Below, in pieces: positions 40,833 to 49,916 of a DNA stretch of 62,261 nt; positions within the stretch are counted from its first letter, which is position 1, and every line of letters starts with the position of its first letter. Both the position numbers and the translations under genes were made by a program. This stretch comes from Bdellovibrio sp. UBA4095 (GTDB taxonomy: Bacteria; Bdellovibrionota; Bdellovibrionia; Bdellovibrionales; Bdellovibrionaceae). Under the pieces are notes generated by a model that saw nothing but the letters and a program-made list of their open reading frames with translations, made no database searches and was not told the origin of the DNA. The DNA lies in contig DFXZ01000004.1 of NCBI GenBank assembly GCA_002381805.1, positions 1,076,608-1,138,868 on the forward strand, written 5' to 3'.

Positions 40833-41348
40833 TTAGATGCGCTCAAAAGTTCGCTTTTCTTTATTCTTTCGAACGTGAGGTACAGAAAAAACTTGGTTGT
40901 GGAATGAGATATAAAAACCGGGCTCTAGGAGTTTTGCGGCGAGCAAGGCTTCGGTGACATTTTGAGCAGCATCGCTATCTTCAAAGCCCATAGGGATCAT
41001 GGCTCCGGTAAACACGACAGGGACTGTAGGCTTAAAAGTTTTAAAGCAGTGCTCAGCTGAAACGGACATCGTGTCTGTTCCGTGAAGGACAACAATCGGG
41101 CAATTCTTTTTCATTTCATTTTGCACTGTTTGCGCGATAAGCGCGCGATCGGCGTCAGTCATTTCAAGAGAATCTTTGCTTAGAATCGGGCAAACTGAAA
41201 TGTTGGTGTAAGGCAACCGCATCTTCGAGAGGATGCGGTTTTTGATTCCGGTTCCACGGTTTTCTAGAGAACCATCGAATTCATCGTAGGTTTTTTCAAT
41301 TGTTCCGCCAGTGGTGATAATCACGACATCTTTGATTTCAGTTTTCAT
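40833..41348 (-). CDS. Single-domain asparaginase-like protein
   Basis: Only 171 aa, equal to the N-terminal domain of L-asparaginase (usually about 330 aa). Catalytic motifs are there: ITTGGTIEKTY (first Thr and Tyr) and VVLHGTDTMSVSA (Thr-Asp pair), then VFTGAMIPMGFEDSDAAQN. The C-terminal domain, which completes the active site of the dimer in classical enzymes, is missing and no remnant follows. Short stand-alone asparaginase-domain proteins exist, so this is probably intact. It sits on the opposite strand inside the dcw cluster. Confidence 0.8.
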   Translation of the reverse strand: MKTEIKDVVIITTGGTIEKTYDEFDGSLENRGTGIKNRILSKMRLPYTNISVCPILSKDSLEMTDADRALIAQTVQNEMKKNCPIVVLHGTDTMSVSAEHCFKTFKPTVPVVFTGAMIPMGFEDSDAAQNVTEALLAAKLLEPGFYISFHNQVFSVPHVRKNKEKRTFERI

Positions 41349-41549
41349 GATTCAGAATCCTAAGATATTCCTTGGGAAAGTCATTTTAAAGGTTAGGTTT
41401 TTTGCAGTGCGAGGTCGGTCTGCGGATTGTTGTTACCAGGAGCGACGAGGTGTTGCCTCTAAAGGGCCACCACGGATCTTGTAAACAGAGGAAAATAATT
41501 AAAGACGATTATTGTTGATACTCAAACTCACTTCAACGAAAGTACCGAG

Positions 41550-43118
41550 ATGCATTTGGCTCAGAGCGCTCCTTTTGATGAAATTCTTAAAACAAACTTT
41601 GGCTTATCCGCGTTTCGTCGTGGTCAAAAGGAAATAATTGAAGCCGTTCTTGCAGGAAAAGACGTCCTTGCCGTTTTGCCAACGGGCGGGGGTAAGTCTC
41701 TGTGTTATCAGTATCCGGCCATTCATAGTCAGCAACTAGTCATAGTGATCTCGCCACTTATCGCTTTGATGAAGGACCAAGTGGCTTCCTTGCAAAGACA
41801 GGGGATTCCGGCGGGCTGTCTCCATTCTGGCCAGACCGATGATGAAAAGCGAACGGTTTTCGCGGACATCAATAAAGGTGGTCCCTTCGTGCTGTATCTT
41901 TCGCCAGAGAGGGCCCAGAAAGAGGGCTTTCAGAAATGGATTCAGAACCGCAAGGTCGCCTTGTTTGCCATTGATGAGGCCCATTGTGTCTCTCAGTGGG
42001 GACATGACTTTCGCGAGGAATACAGCCAGCTTTGTATCCTGAAAAATCTATGTCCCGAGACTCCGATCCTTGCGTTGACTGCTTCTGCGACGCCGACGGT
42101 TTTGGATGATATCTCGAAGCATCTGAAGTTGAAAAAGCCCGAACGCATGGTTCATGGCTTTTATCGCCCGAATCTTTATTACCAGGTTGAACTTTGTGAA
42201 GACGAGGATACAAAGTACGCCCTTCTGTTAGAGAGCCTGCGCCAGCACACTAAAGGCAGAGCCATCATCTATTGCGGAACCCGCAAGGTCACTGAATCGC
42301 TGGCGGCAGCCCTGAGTAAGAAATTTAAACAAGTTGGTTATTATCATGCTGGGTTGGCGCCTGAGGTTCGGCATCAAACTCAAGATTCTTATGCATCTGG
42401 GAATCTCAGAATTTTGGTTGCGACCAATGCCTTTGGAATGGGAATTGATCAGCCTGACGTGCGTTTGGTTGTGCATTATCAGATGCCAGCCAATATCGAT
42501 GCGCTTTATCAAGAAATGGGTCGAGGCGGCCGAGACGGATTTGAATCGACCTGCATGATGCTCTATTCAAAAAAGGATAAAGGACTGCAGTCCTACTTTA
42601 TCCATAGCTCGGAGGCTCCTGAGGAAATTAAAAGCGCTCGTTGGAGGAACCTCGAAGCCCTTGTGAATTACTCCGAAGGGAGTGAGTGTCGCCATGCCGA
42701 GATACTCACGTATTACAAGGATTCGCAGCGAATTGAACGATGTGGTCACTGCGACAACTGTGATCCGAAGTCCGCTCGAAGAGTACCACGGCCATTGGTT
42801 CAGGTTGTAAGATCGGAACTGTCTGTGGAAAAAATGAAGACGGCCCTAAGTAAGACAAAAAAGAAGAAAGATAAGGCAATTGAAATTATTCTTGATGGCG
42901 AGCAGGAAGAGCGTTTCCAAGTTCTGAAGCGCTGGCGAAAGGCGAAAGCCCAAGAGCTCGATATGCCAGCTTTTGTTGTCTTTAGTGATCAAACGTTAAG
43001 GCATCTTGCCGTGAAAAACCCAAAATCAATGCGCGATCTTGCGGGAGTCCACGGGATAGGTGAGGCCAAGCTTGAAAAGTTTGGCTGGGATTTGATTGCG
43101 GAGCTGACGGCAAACTAG
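41550..43118 (+). CDS. recQ: RecQ-family DNA helicase, short form
   Basis: A 3'-5' DNA helicase of 522 aa (E. coli 609). Helicase motifs: FRRGQKEII (motif 0), VLPTGGGKSLCYQ (Walker A), FAIDEAHCVSQWGHDF (DEAH and aromatic loop), ALTASATP, VATNAFGMGIDQPDVR and QEMGRGGRDG (motif VI). The zinc domain is there (CRHAEIL...CGHCDNC). Between it and the HRDC-like end (QTLRHLAVKNPKSM, then GVHGIGEAKLEKFG) is a short Lys-rich linker, so the RQC winged helix appears absent. The 201-base gap before it holds no gene. Confidence 0.92.
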   Translation: MHLAQSAPFDEILKTNFGLSAFRRGQKEIIEAVLAGKDVLAVLPTGGGKSLCYQYPAIHSQQLVIVISPLIALMKDQVASLQRQGIPAGCLHSGQTDDEKRTVFADINKGGPFVLYLSPERAQKEGFQKWIQNRKVALFAIDEAHCVSQWGHDFREEYSQLCILKNLCPETPILALTASATPTVLDDISKHLKLKKPERMVHGFYRPNLYYQVELCEDEDTKYALLLESLRQHTKGRAIIYCGTRKVTESLAAALSKKFKQVGYYHAGLAPEVRHQTQDSYASGNLRILVATNAFGMGIDQPDVRLVVHYQMPANIDALYQEMGRGGRDGFESTCMMLYSKKDKGLQSYFIHSSEAPEEIKSARWRNLEALVNYSEGSECRHAEILTYYKDSQRIERCGHCDNCDPKSARRVPRPLVQVVRSELSVEKMKTALSKTKKKKDKAIEIILDGEQEERFQVLKRWRKAKAQELDMPAFVVFSDQTLRHLAVKNPKSMRDLAGVHGIGEAKLEKFGWDLIAELTAN

Positions 43119-43162
43119 AGGTCTCCGCGGTAGAGCCCTCCTTTTTCTGAATCGCAACGTCG

Positions 43163-43855
43163 CTACGATTCAGACTGAAGAACCTCATCGATATATGTGC
43201 CAATCTTTGCCAAAACCTGAGCGGGAATTTCATGGCCACCTCTAAACGAAAGAAGAGCCCCCTTCATTCCGCCTTGAGTAAACAAAGTTTCCAGCTTCTG
43301 AGCTTGCTTATGATCAAGCACTTGATCCATCTGTCCATGACTTAAAAAGAATTTCTTACCTGTGCGAGCGGGAATTAACCTTGTCCACTCGTCTTGGTTC
43401 ACCAGTGTACCTGACATGATCACAAGTCCTGCCGGAGCTTCCGGTGCTTTCAAATAGAGCTCGGTTGCAAGCATTGCGCCTTGGCTGAAACCTCCCAAGA
43501 TAATTTTATTCCAAGGAATTTTCATCTGACGAATCATTTCAGAGGCCATCTCCGCGGCCTTAAAAAAACCTTTGGAAGTTTCTTTGCTGAAATCTCGGTG
43601 CTCGCCTCGTTCCATAGCACGTTGCACTTCGAGCATATCGATTTGCCACCAAGCACGCCCCATCCAAGCGGGCCCAATGGGGACTTCAAGAATACCATTC
43701 GGGAAGAGCCAGTTCACAGGTTGCTTGGTTGAAATCATTTGCCCAAGAGAGAAAAGATCTGAGCTGTCTGCGCCGAAGCCGTGAAAGAAGATGACCCAGG
43801 GCGCATCGTCTTGAGTATTAATTTCTTGGCAATGTATTTTTCCGAGTTGTCTCAT
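43163..43855 (-). CDS. Phospholipase/carboxylesterase-type serine hydrolase
   Basis: A 230-aa alpha/beta hydrolase of the carboxylesterase family 2. It has the oxyanion segment VIFFHGFGADSSDL, nucleophile GGFSQGAM, the acid in FLSHGQMDQVLD and the His in SFRGGHEIP. There is no signal peptide. The natural substrate is unknown, with lysophospholipid or short esters likely. It lies between recQ and murE on the other strand. Confidence 0.88.
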   Translation of the reverse strand: MRQLGKIHCQEINTQDDAPWVIFFHGFGADSSDLFSLGQMISTKQPVNWLFPNGILEVPIGPAWMGRAWWQIDMLEVQRAMERGEHRDFSKETSKGFFKAAEMASEMIRQMKIPWNKIILGGFSQGAMLATELYLKAPEAPAGLVIMSGTLVNQDEWTRLIPARTGKKFFLSHGQMDQVLDHKQAQKLETLFTQGGMKGALLSFRGGHEIPAQVLAKIGTYIDEVLQSES

Positions 43856-43924
43856 GTCTCAGTCATACGATATTCTTTTCCGCAAGTCTATTGTCAGAAG
43901 CAGTTTTACAAAAATGGACCTGTG

Positions 43925-45415
43925 ATGAATTTACGCTCTCTCTTTCAAAAAATTCCAGGATTAGCGACAGAACAGCTTTCGGATCAGCAGATTCATGGTT
44001 TGTTTAATGATGCTCGCCGGGTAGTCCCTGGTTCCGTTTTTATCGCAATTCGCGGCAACACTGTTGACGGACATAGTTTCATTCCTGATGCGATCAGCAA
44101 AGGTGCGATTGCCTTGGTTGTTGAGGATCGTCAGGCGGTGCCAGCGAATTTTTCGGGCTTGGTCGTTGAGGTGCCTAATACGCGAGAAACTTTGGATGTT
44201 CTGGCAAGTGCCCTGCAAAATGAACCTGGACAAGATCTTTTCTGTGTCGGAGTCACCGGAACCAATGGGAAAACTTCGATCACTTACATGGTAGAGGCCA
44301 TTTTAAACGAGGGCAAAATTCCGACGGGCGTGATTGGCACGGTGAACCACCATCTTGGCGGAAAGGTTTGGCCATCAGATATGACAACGCCTGATCCTCT
44401 TTTTTTGCAAAAGCGCCTGCGTGAGTTTTTGGATGATGGAGCGCGAGCTGTCGCTCTGGAGGTTTCTTCACACGCCCTTGATCAGAAGCGCGTGGATAGT
44501 GTGCCTTTTAATGCCGTGGTTTTTACAAACTTGTCGCGTGATCATTTGGATTATCACGAAACCATGGATAAGTATTTTCAGGCCAAGCAAAGATTGTTCA
44601 CTGATCTTTTGTGGAAGACGGAAAAACAACCGACCTATGCAATTATCAATACGGCTGACAAATATGGACGAAGACTGCATGTTGCAGATCCTGCCGTCCT
44701 GTGGACCTATGGCGCTGCTGATTCTGATATTCGCTTTGAGATTATTCGGATGGATTTCAGTCTGACTCACTTCAAAGTGCAAACTCCGGCAGGTGACGGC
44801 GAGATCTCGTTGCCAATGTCTGGCAACCACAATGTATTAAATGCTTTGGCGGCTCTTGGAGTGGGACTTGCCGCGGGTGTTCCTCTGCATTTGTGTATTA
44901 CCGCTTTGGAAAAATTCACTGGTGTTCCGGGACGATTGCAGTCCGTTCCCAATCAGAAGAAGCTTTCAGTGTTCGTAGATTATGCTCATTCGCCTGACGC
45001 TTTGGAAAATGTCCTGACTGCACTAACAAAAGTTCGCGAAAATCTGCAGTCTTCGGCGCGCATTTGGACTATCTTTGGCTGTGGCGGCGACCGCGATAAA
45101 GGCAAGCGACCTTTGATGGCCGATATGGCTTTGCGCTTTTCGGATCAAGTGGTCATTACTTCGGACAACCCACGGACCGAGTCTCCCGAAAGCATAATCG
45201 AAGAAATTATGAAGGGCGTTCCCTTGCATAAGAAAGATAAATCCTCGGTAGTTGTTGATCGTAAAGAGGCTATCACCCGAACTATTCTTAATGCGCAAGA
45301 TGGTGACGTCGTACTTATTGCTGGTAAAGGACACGAGGATTACCAAATCATAGGAACTCAAAAATTTCCTTTCAGTGATGTCAAGGTTGCTGAAGAAGCC
45401 CTACAAGGAAGATAA
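43925..45415 (+). CDS. murE: UDP-MurNAc-tripeptide synthetase (meso-DAP adding)
   Basis: MurE adds the third peptide residue to UDP-MurNAc-L-Ala-D-Glu. The 496-aa protein has GVTGTNGKTSITYMVEAI (ATP loop), EVSSHALDQKRVD, YAHSPDALENVL and TSDNPRTESP. The DNPR motif means meso-diaminopimelate. I chose ATG 43925 by homology length; the frame to 43781 overlaps the divergent esterase gene. It opens the second dcw block, and murF starts 2 bases after its stop. Confidence 0.96.
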   Translation: MNLRSLFQKIPGLATEQLSDQQIHGLFNDARRVVPGSVFIAIRGNTVDGHSFIPDAISKGAIALVVEDRQAVPANFSGLVVEVPNTRETLDVLASALQNEPGQDLFCVGVTGTNGKTSITYMVEAILNEGKIPTGVIGTVNHHLGGKVWPSDMTTPDPLFLQKRLREFLDDGARAVALEVSSHALDQKRVDSVPFNAVVFTNLSRDHLDYHETMDKYFQAKQRLFTDLLWKTEKQPTYAIINTADKYGRRLHVADPAVLWTYGAADSDIRFEIIRMDFSLTHFKVQTPAGDGEISLPMSGNHNVLNALAALGVGLAAGVPLHLCITALEKFTGVPGRLQSVPNQKKLSVFVDYAHSPDALENVLTALTKVRENLQSSARIWTIFGCGGDRDKGKRPLMADMALRFSDQVVITSDNPRTESPESIIEEIMKGVPLHKKDKSSVVVDRKEAITRTILNAQDGDVVLIAGKGHEDYQIIGTQKFPFSDVKVAEEALQGR

Positions 45416-45417
45416 AT

Positions 45418-46839
45418 ATGCGAGCTATGGAACTTCAAACTCTTATTCAAGTCACAGGTGCGCAGAGCCTTAGCGTACAAAGCGAAAACTTCACTGGGAT
45501 TGGGACTGATACTCGGGTGGATTTGAAGGGGCAGCTATTTATTGCACTTAAGGGTGAAGCATTCGATGCTCATCAATTCTTGCAAAAAGCAGTCGAGCAA
45601 GGTGCGGCAGGTCTTTTGGTTCATGAAGAGAACGACCAAGTTAAAGCACTGAAGGGCAAAGTCACAGTTTTGAAAGTTCCAGATACTCTCGTGGCTCTGC
45701 AAAAGTTGGGAGCGTGGGCTCGCCATCAGTCGTTGGCGAAGGTGGTCGGTATCACGGGTTCGAACGGCAAAACCACAACAAAAGAATTTACTGCTGCTTT
45801 GGTAGGCTCCGCTATGAGCGTCCATTACAACAAAGGCAGTTTCAATAATCACTGGGGAGTACCCTTTACGCTCTTGCAGCTTCCCAAGGACAAAAAAGTG
45901 GCTTTGGTCGAAATGGGCATGAATCACGCGGGCGAACTAACAGAACTTGTAAAAATTGCTGAACCCGATGTGGTCGTTTGTACAATGGTGGGTCGAGCGC
46001 ATGTCGAGTTCTTTGGAAGTATAGAGAAGATTGCAGAAGCCAAAGAAGAGATTTATGAGGCAGCCAGCAATCAAGCGATACGTATCTACAATCTCGATAA
46101 TACACAGACCCACAATATGTATGTGAAAGCGCGCGAGAGGTTTTCTAGTGCAAGAATTTTAACATTCTCTTCAGAGGATCCTCGTGCGGATGTTCATCTG
46201 ACGATCACATCGATGAATATGAGCGAGCTTGCAATAAAGGGGATCATCGGCGGAGTCGAAAATACGACTCGAGTCAAAGTCTTTGGATCCCAGAATTTGA
46301 CTAACCTGATGGCTGCGGCGGCCGTGGGTCTGGCTGTCGGAATGACACCTGATCAAATTTGGCAAGGTCTGCCTGAATGTAAAACCAACTGGGGACGAAA
46401 CCAATTGGTGAATCTGAAGTCGGGCGCTCAAATGATCTTTGATGCTTACAATGCAAATCCCGACAGCATGAAAGCTTTGATCGAGAATTTAAAACTGCTT
46501 TCGGTGACGGGGCGTAAAGTTGGAGTTTTCGGACAAATGAGAGAACTCGGGGACGCCTCTAAAGAGTTGCATTTCGAACTGGGTTCATGGGTGGGGCAAG
46601 CTGGCTTCGATAAAGTTTATTTTATCGGAGACGATGCAAGAGCTTTTGCCGACGGCTTGAAGAAAGCCGGATACTCGGGACCATCCACGGTCAGTGAGCA
46701 ATTCTCTGACGCCGCGGGCGCCGATCTTGCCGGATATTTAAAGTCAGGTGACATTGCAGTTGTGAAGGCTTCGCGGGGAACAAAATTGGAGAGATTTGTG
46801 TTTCCTTGTGAGCCTCTTGATTTTGGCGATAAAAACTAG
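45418..46839 (+). CDS. murF: UDP-MurNAc-pentapeptide synthetase
   Basis: MurF adds D-Ala-D-Ala to give the complete UDP-MurNAc-pentapeptide. The 473-aa protein has TDTRVDLKGQLFIALKGE, the ATP loop VGITGSNGKTTTKEF, HYNKGSFNNHWGVPFTLL, EMGMNHAGEL and FDAYNANPDSM. The length is typical. No ddl gene was seen in the window, so the dipeptide must come from a ligase encoded elsewhere. A start two codons later (ATG 45427) is possible. Confidence 0.96.
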   Translation: MRAMELQTLIQVTGAQSLSVQSENFTGIGTDTRVDLKGQLFIALKGEAFDAHQFLQKAVEQGAAGLLVHEENDQVKALKGKVTVLKVPDTLVALQKLGAWARHQSLAKVVGITGSNGKTTTKEFTAALVGSAMSVHYNKGSFNNHWGVPFTLLQLPKDKKVALVEMGMNHAGELTELVKIAEPDVVVCTMVGRAHVEFFGSIEKIAEAKEEIYEAASNQAIRIYNLDNTQTHNMYVKARERFSSARILTFSSEDPRADVHLTITSMNMSELAIKGIIGGVENTTRVKVFGSQNLTNLMAAAAVGLAVGMTPDQIWQGLPECKTNWGRNQLVNLKSGAQMIFDAYNANPDSMKALIENLKLLSVTGRKVGVFGQMRELGDASKELHFELGSWVGQAGFDKVYFIGDDARAFADGLKKAGYSGPSTVSEQFSDAAGADLAGYLKSGDIAVVKASRGTKLERFVFPCEPLDFGDKN

Positions 46840-46866
46840 TAATTTCAAATAGTTACAAACAATCTC

Positions 46867-46896
46867 TTGCATTAATAAGACATTGTGTGCTACACC
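46867..46896 (+). promoter_or_regulatory. Weak promoter candidate between murF and mraY
   Basis: TTGCAT (46867-46872), an 18-base spacer and TACACC (46891-46896). Both boxes are imperfect, but the 111-base murF-mraY gap is the longest in this block and A/T-rich, so a second promoter here is plausible. Confidence 0.25.
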
Positions 46897-46950
46897 CTGT
46901 AAGTTCCTTTAGAAAATTTACGACTAGGCACTCTGTAGGGGATCAAATAG

Positions 46951-48027
46951 ATGCTTTATCAATGGCTTTATTCCATGGCGGATCAGTTCTCTCCACTGAA
47001 CGTTTTCCGTTATACCACCGTTCGAACTTTCATAGCTTTTTTCACAGCATTTTTATTGTGTTGGATGTGGGGCCCACAATTCATCAAACGTTTGCAGCTT
47101 AAACATTTTGGGCAAGCGATTCGTGATGACGGTCCGCAGACTCACAAGAAAAAAGCGGGCACGCCAACCATGGGTGGCGGATTGATTTTGTTATCGACTT
47201 TGATTCCTTGCTTGCTGTGGGTGGATATGACGAACGCTTTAGTATGGGCGGTTCTGATTATCACTTGGGGCTTCGGAATGATCGGTTACGTTGATGATTG
47301 GCTAAAGGTCAGCAAGAAGAACTCGAAAGGTCTTTCAGGCCGAATTCGCTTAGCTGGGGAATTTGCAATTAGTGGTTTGGTAATCGCAGCCTTGGTTCAC
47401 TTTCACGGACTGAGCACTGCGGTGACTATTCCGTTTATCAAATCCGTTTCCTTAGAACTTGGCTATTTCTACATTATCTTTGCCTCTTTGGTCATCGTAG
47501 GGACAGCGAATGCTGTAAACCTCACTGACGGGCTGGATGGATTGGCGATTGTTCCAGTGATGATCTCGGCAGCGACTCTAGGGTTGTTCGCTTATGTAAC
47601 CGGGCATTTTTCTATCGCGACTTATCTGCAGATTCCCCATGTAGTAGGGGCCGGTGAGCTGGCTCCTGTGGCGGCGACGGTTGTGGCAGCGGGCATGGGA
47701 TTCCTGTGGTTCAATGCTTATCCGGCCCAAGTATTCATGGGCGATGTTGGATCGCTATCATTGGGTGGTTTTCTAGGTTCTATGGCTGTGATCACGCAGA
47801 ACGAATTGTTGATGCTGATTCTTGGCGGCGTATTCGTTGTCGAGGCGCTATCTGTAATTACCCAGGTCATTTCCTTTAAAATGACTGGCAAACGAATTTT
47901 TAAAATGGCACCTATCCATCACCACTTCGAGCTAGGTGGGTTGACGGAAACAAAAATTATAGTTCGGTTTTGGATCATTTCTATTTTATTAGCTGTTCTT
48001 AGTCTTGCGACATTGAAATTGAGGTAA
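46951..48027 (+). CDS. mraY: Phospho-MurNAc-pentapeptide transferase
   Basis: MraY makes lipid I in the inner membrane. The 358-aa protein has ten hydrophobic helices and the family motifs GPQTHKKKAGTPTMGGGLIL, YVDDWLKV (catalytic Asp pair), NAVNLTDGLDGLA and MGDVGSLSLGGFLG, with HHHFE near the C-terminus. The ribosome site AGGGGAT precedes ATG 46951. murD begins 2 bases after the stop. Confidence 0.97.
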   Translation: MLYQWLYSMADQFSPLNVFRYTTVRTFIAFFTAFLLCWMWGPQFIKRLQLKHFGQAIRDDGPQTHKKKAGTPTMGGGLILLSTLIPCLLWVDMTNALVWAVLIITWGFGMIGYVDDWLKVSKKNSKGLSGRIRLAGEFAISGLVIAALVHFHGLSTAVTIPFIKSVSLELGYFYIIFASLVIVGTANAVNLTDGLDGLAIVPVMISAATLGLFAYVTGHFSIATYLQIPHVVGAGELAPVAATVVAAGMGFLWFNAYPAQVFMGDVGSLSLGGFLGSMAVITQNELLMLILGGVFVVEALSVITQVISFKMTGKRIFKMAPIHHHFELGGLTETKIIVRFWIISILLAVLSLATLKLR

Positions 48028-48029
48028 GT

Positions 48030-49418
48030 ATGTATAAAGAGTTTAGTGAATTAAAAGATAAAAGAATTTTGGTTGTCGGATTGGGAAAAACTGGTGCTGC
48101 GCTCGCTCATTTTCTGATTAAGCACGGCGCACAGGTAACAGTGACAGATCATAAGTCAAAGCCCGAGCTTTCAACTCAACTGGAGCAGTTGGGCGACCTG
48201 CCAATTAAGTTCGAACTAGGTGGTCATAGTCCAAAGACCTTCATCGCTCAGGATTTAGTTATCTTGTCGCCAGGAGTGCCGGGCAACCTGAAAATTTTTG
48301 ATTATGCTCGTTCGCAAGGTATTCGTATTACTGGCGAGTTTGAGTTTTCTGCGGGTTTTATTAAAGAGCCGATCATTGGACTTACGGGTACGAACGGTAA
48401 GACTACTGTTGCACGTATCACTGAAGCTATTTTGCGCGAATCTGGAGTAAAAACTTGGGTCGGTGGGGCTAATGAAAGACCATTGGTTGATTATTTGCGC
48501 TCTGAAGAAAAAGCTCAGGTCGTTATCGCTGAAGTTTCCAGCTTTATGCTTGAACATTGCGATACGTTCAATCCTATGAATATCGTTTTCACTAATCTGG
48601 CAGAGAACCACTTGGATCGTTATCGTTCGATGGAGGAGTACGTCAATGCAAAGAGACGTATTTTCAAGAACACGAACCAGGCGACAACATCGGTATTGAA
48701 TGCAGATGACAATGCGGTGGTTGAGCTGGCGCGCGATCCAGCCGTACAACGTGGTCGAATTTTCTATTTCTCTCGTAAGCCAGCTTTGGAACCGCAAATC
48801 ATGAACATCGGTGGCGCCGTGAATATCGGCGACGAGATTCGTGTTCGCACGGGTCCAGAAATTGAGACGTTCTCGATTAAGAACATGAAGATGCGCGGAA
48901 AGCATTCTGTGGAAAATATCATGGCAGCTATCTTGGCTTCGCGTGAGCACGGAGCAACTCGCGATGCAGTTCAGAAGGTCATCAATACTTTCACGAACTT
49001 ACCTCACCGTATTGAGTACGTGCGTAAAGTCGGTGGAGTTATGTTCTATAACGACTCAAAAGCTACGAATGTTCATGCTGTTCTTCGTGCCTTGGACACT
49101 TTTGACGAAAACGTCATTTTGATTGCCGGTGGAAAAGATACCAATTTAAATTACGAACCACTTAGAAATTCAGTGAAAAGAAAGGTCAAGACTTTGATCC
49201 TGGTTGGCGAGGCTAAAGAACGTATCAATCGTGACTTAGGTGATTTTTCTGAAACCTTCCTAATTGGTACGTTCGAAGAGGCGGTTCTTATCGCTTACCA
49301 AAAGTCCAGAATTGGGGATGCTGTTCTATTGTCTCCAGGCTGTTCCAGCTTCGACATGTTTGACAGTTTTGAAGAGCGCGGCGATTATTTCAAAGAAATC
49401 GTTAAAAAGTTTAATTAA
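48030..49418 (+). CDS. murD: UDP-MurNAc-L-alanine:D-glutamate ligase
   Basis: MurD adds D-Glu to UDP-MurNAc-L-Ala. In 462 aa: VVGLGKTGAALAHFL (UDP binding), GLTGTNGKTTVARI (ATP loop), EVSSFMLEH, NLAENHLDRY, LPHRIEYV and FYNDSKATN, LSPGCSSFDMFDSFEERG. The last motif is typical of MurD. A hairpin and a small lipoprotein gene separate it from ftsW. Confidence 0.97.
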   Translation: MYKEFSELKDKRILVVGLGKTGAALAHFLIKHGAQVTVTDHKSKPELSTQLEQLGDLPIKFELGGHSPKTFIAQDLVILSPGVPGNLKIFDYARSQGIRITGEFEFSAGFIKEPIIGLTGTNGKTTVARITEAILRESGVKTWVGGANERPLVDYLRSEEKAQVVIAEVSSFMLEHCDTFNPMNIVFTNLAENHLDRYRSMEEYVNAKRRIFKNTNQATTSVLNADDNAVVELARDPAVQRGRIFYFSRKPALEPQIMNIGGAVNIGDEIRVRTGPEIETFSIKNMKMRGKHSVENIMAAILASREHGATRDAVQKVINTFTNLPHRIEYVRKVGGVMFYNDSKATNVHAVLRALDTFDENVILIAGGKDTNLNYEPLRNSVKRKVKTLILVGEAKERINRDLGDFSETFLIGTFEEAVLIAYQKSRIGDAVLLSPGCSSFDMFDSFEERGDYFKEIVKKFN

Positions 49419-49430
49419 TAGTATCAATAC

Positions 49431-49458
49431 GAGACCTCAATGGATGAGGTCTCTGGTT
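49431..49458 (+). terminator. Hairpin after murD, attenuator or partial terminator
   Basis: GAGACCTCA (49431-49439) and TGAGGTCTC (49445-49453) form a perfect 9-bp stem with a 5-base loop, followed by TGGTTTT. It lies 12 bases after the murD stop and before the lipoprotein gene, inside the cluster, so it may lower rather than stop transcription. Confidence 0.6.
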
Positions 49459-49474
49459 TTGCAAGGAGGCACCA

Positions 49475-49849
49475 GTGTCTTTATTTTATCGAGTTCTATT
49501 GGCCGTATCTGCGGTGTTTCTAGTGACCGGCTGTGCTTCTGGTACTTTCAAAGCGCGACAAGAGCAACGAGAAAAAATGGCGGCGTCTTCCGGTATGTTT
49601 TGTGACTTTGTTAGTGCCGCCCTTTCTCCGGATGTTGATGTAGAGCTAAGCATGCAAATGGCTCGTCGCTGCGATTCAACTAAAAATTTCTCAATCACTA
49701 ACTATAGAAGCGCTTCCGATGAACAAGGAGTTCTTTATTGCTGTGCGACCTCCAGTCGCTCGGTAGCTCCCAAAAAATCTACTGCTAAAAAGCCATCGCC
49801 TAAAAGCTCAACTTCCGAATCTTCTGAAGAAGAAGTCGTTGCGGAATAG
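49475..49849 (+). CDS. Small Cys-containing lipoprotein inside the dcw cluster
   Basis: A 124-aa lipoprotein: signal peptide with lipobox VTGC (Cys20), a middle part with four further Cys (residues 43, 67, 89 and 90), and a Lys/Ser/Glu-rich tail. GTG 49475 has AAGGAGG 6 bases upstream. Between murD and ftsW no such gene is present in E. coli or B. subtilis. It is bounded by hairpins at 49431 and 49881. A role in division or wall assembly is suggested only by position. Confidence 0.75.
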   Translation: MSLFYRVLLAVSAVFLVTGCASGTFKARQEQREKMAASSGMFCDFVSAALSPDVDVELSMQMARRCDSTKNFSITNYRSASDEQGVLYCCATSSRSVAPKKSTAKKPSPKSSTSESSEEEVVAE

Positions 49850-49880
49850 GGTCTAGTTTTTCGCGAGCCATAGACGACAA

Positions 49881-49916
49881 AAAAGACTTCTGATTAACTA
49901 AAGTCGGGAGTCTTTT
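49881..49916 (+). promoter_or_regulatory. Hairpin ending at the ftsW start codon
   Basis: AAAAGACT (49881-49888) and AGTCTTTT (49909-49916) form a perfect 8-bp stem with a 20-base loop. The right arm abuts ATG 49917, and the ribosome site GGGAG (49906-49910) lies at the loop-stem edge. Alternatively GACTT (49885-49889) may pair with AAGTC (49901-49905), leaving the site free. It could act as terminator for the lipoprotein gene or as a translation switch. Confidence 0.4.

Noticed and set aside
40833..41348. The short asparaginase gene as a frameshifted pseudogene
   Set aside because: Only 45 bases separate its stop from ftsI, and no frame there resembles the missing domain. The frame is clean with kept active-site motifs.
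48255..48950. A 231-codon frame antisense to murD
   Set aside because: It lies fully inside a well-identified gene, has no ribosome site and a composition like an antisense reading of murD.
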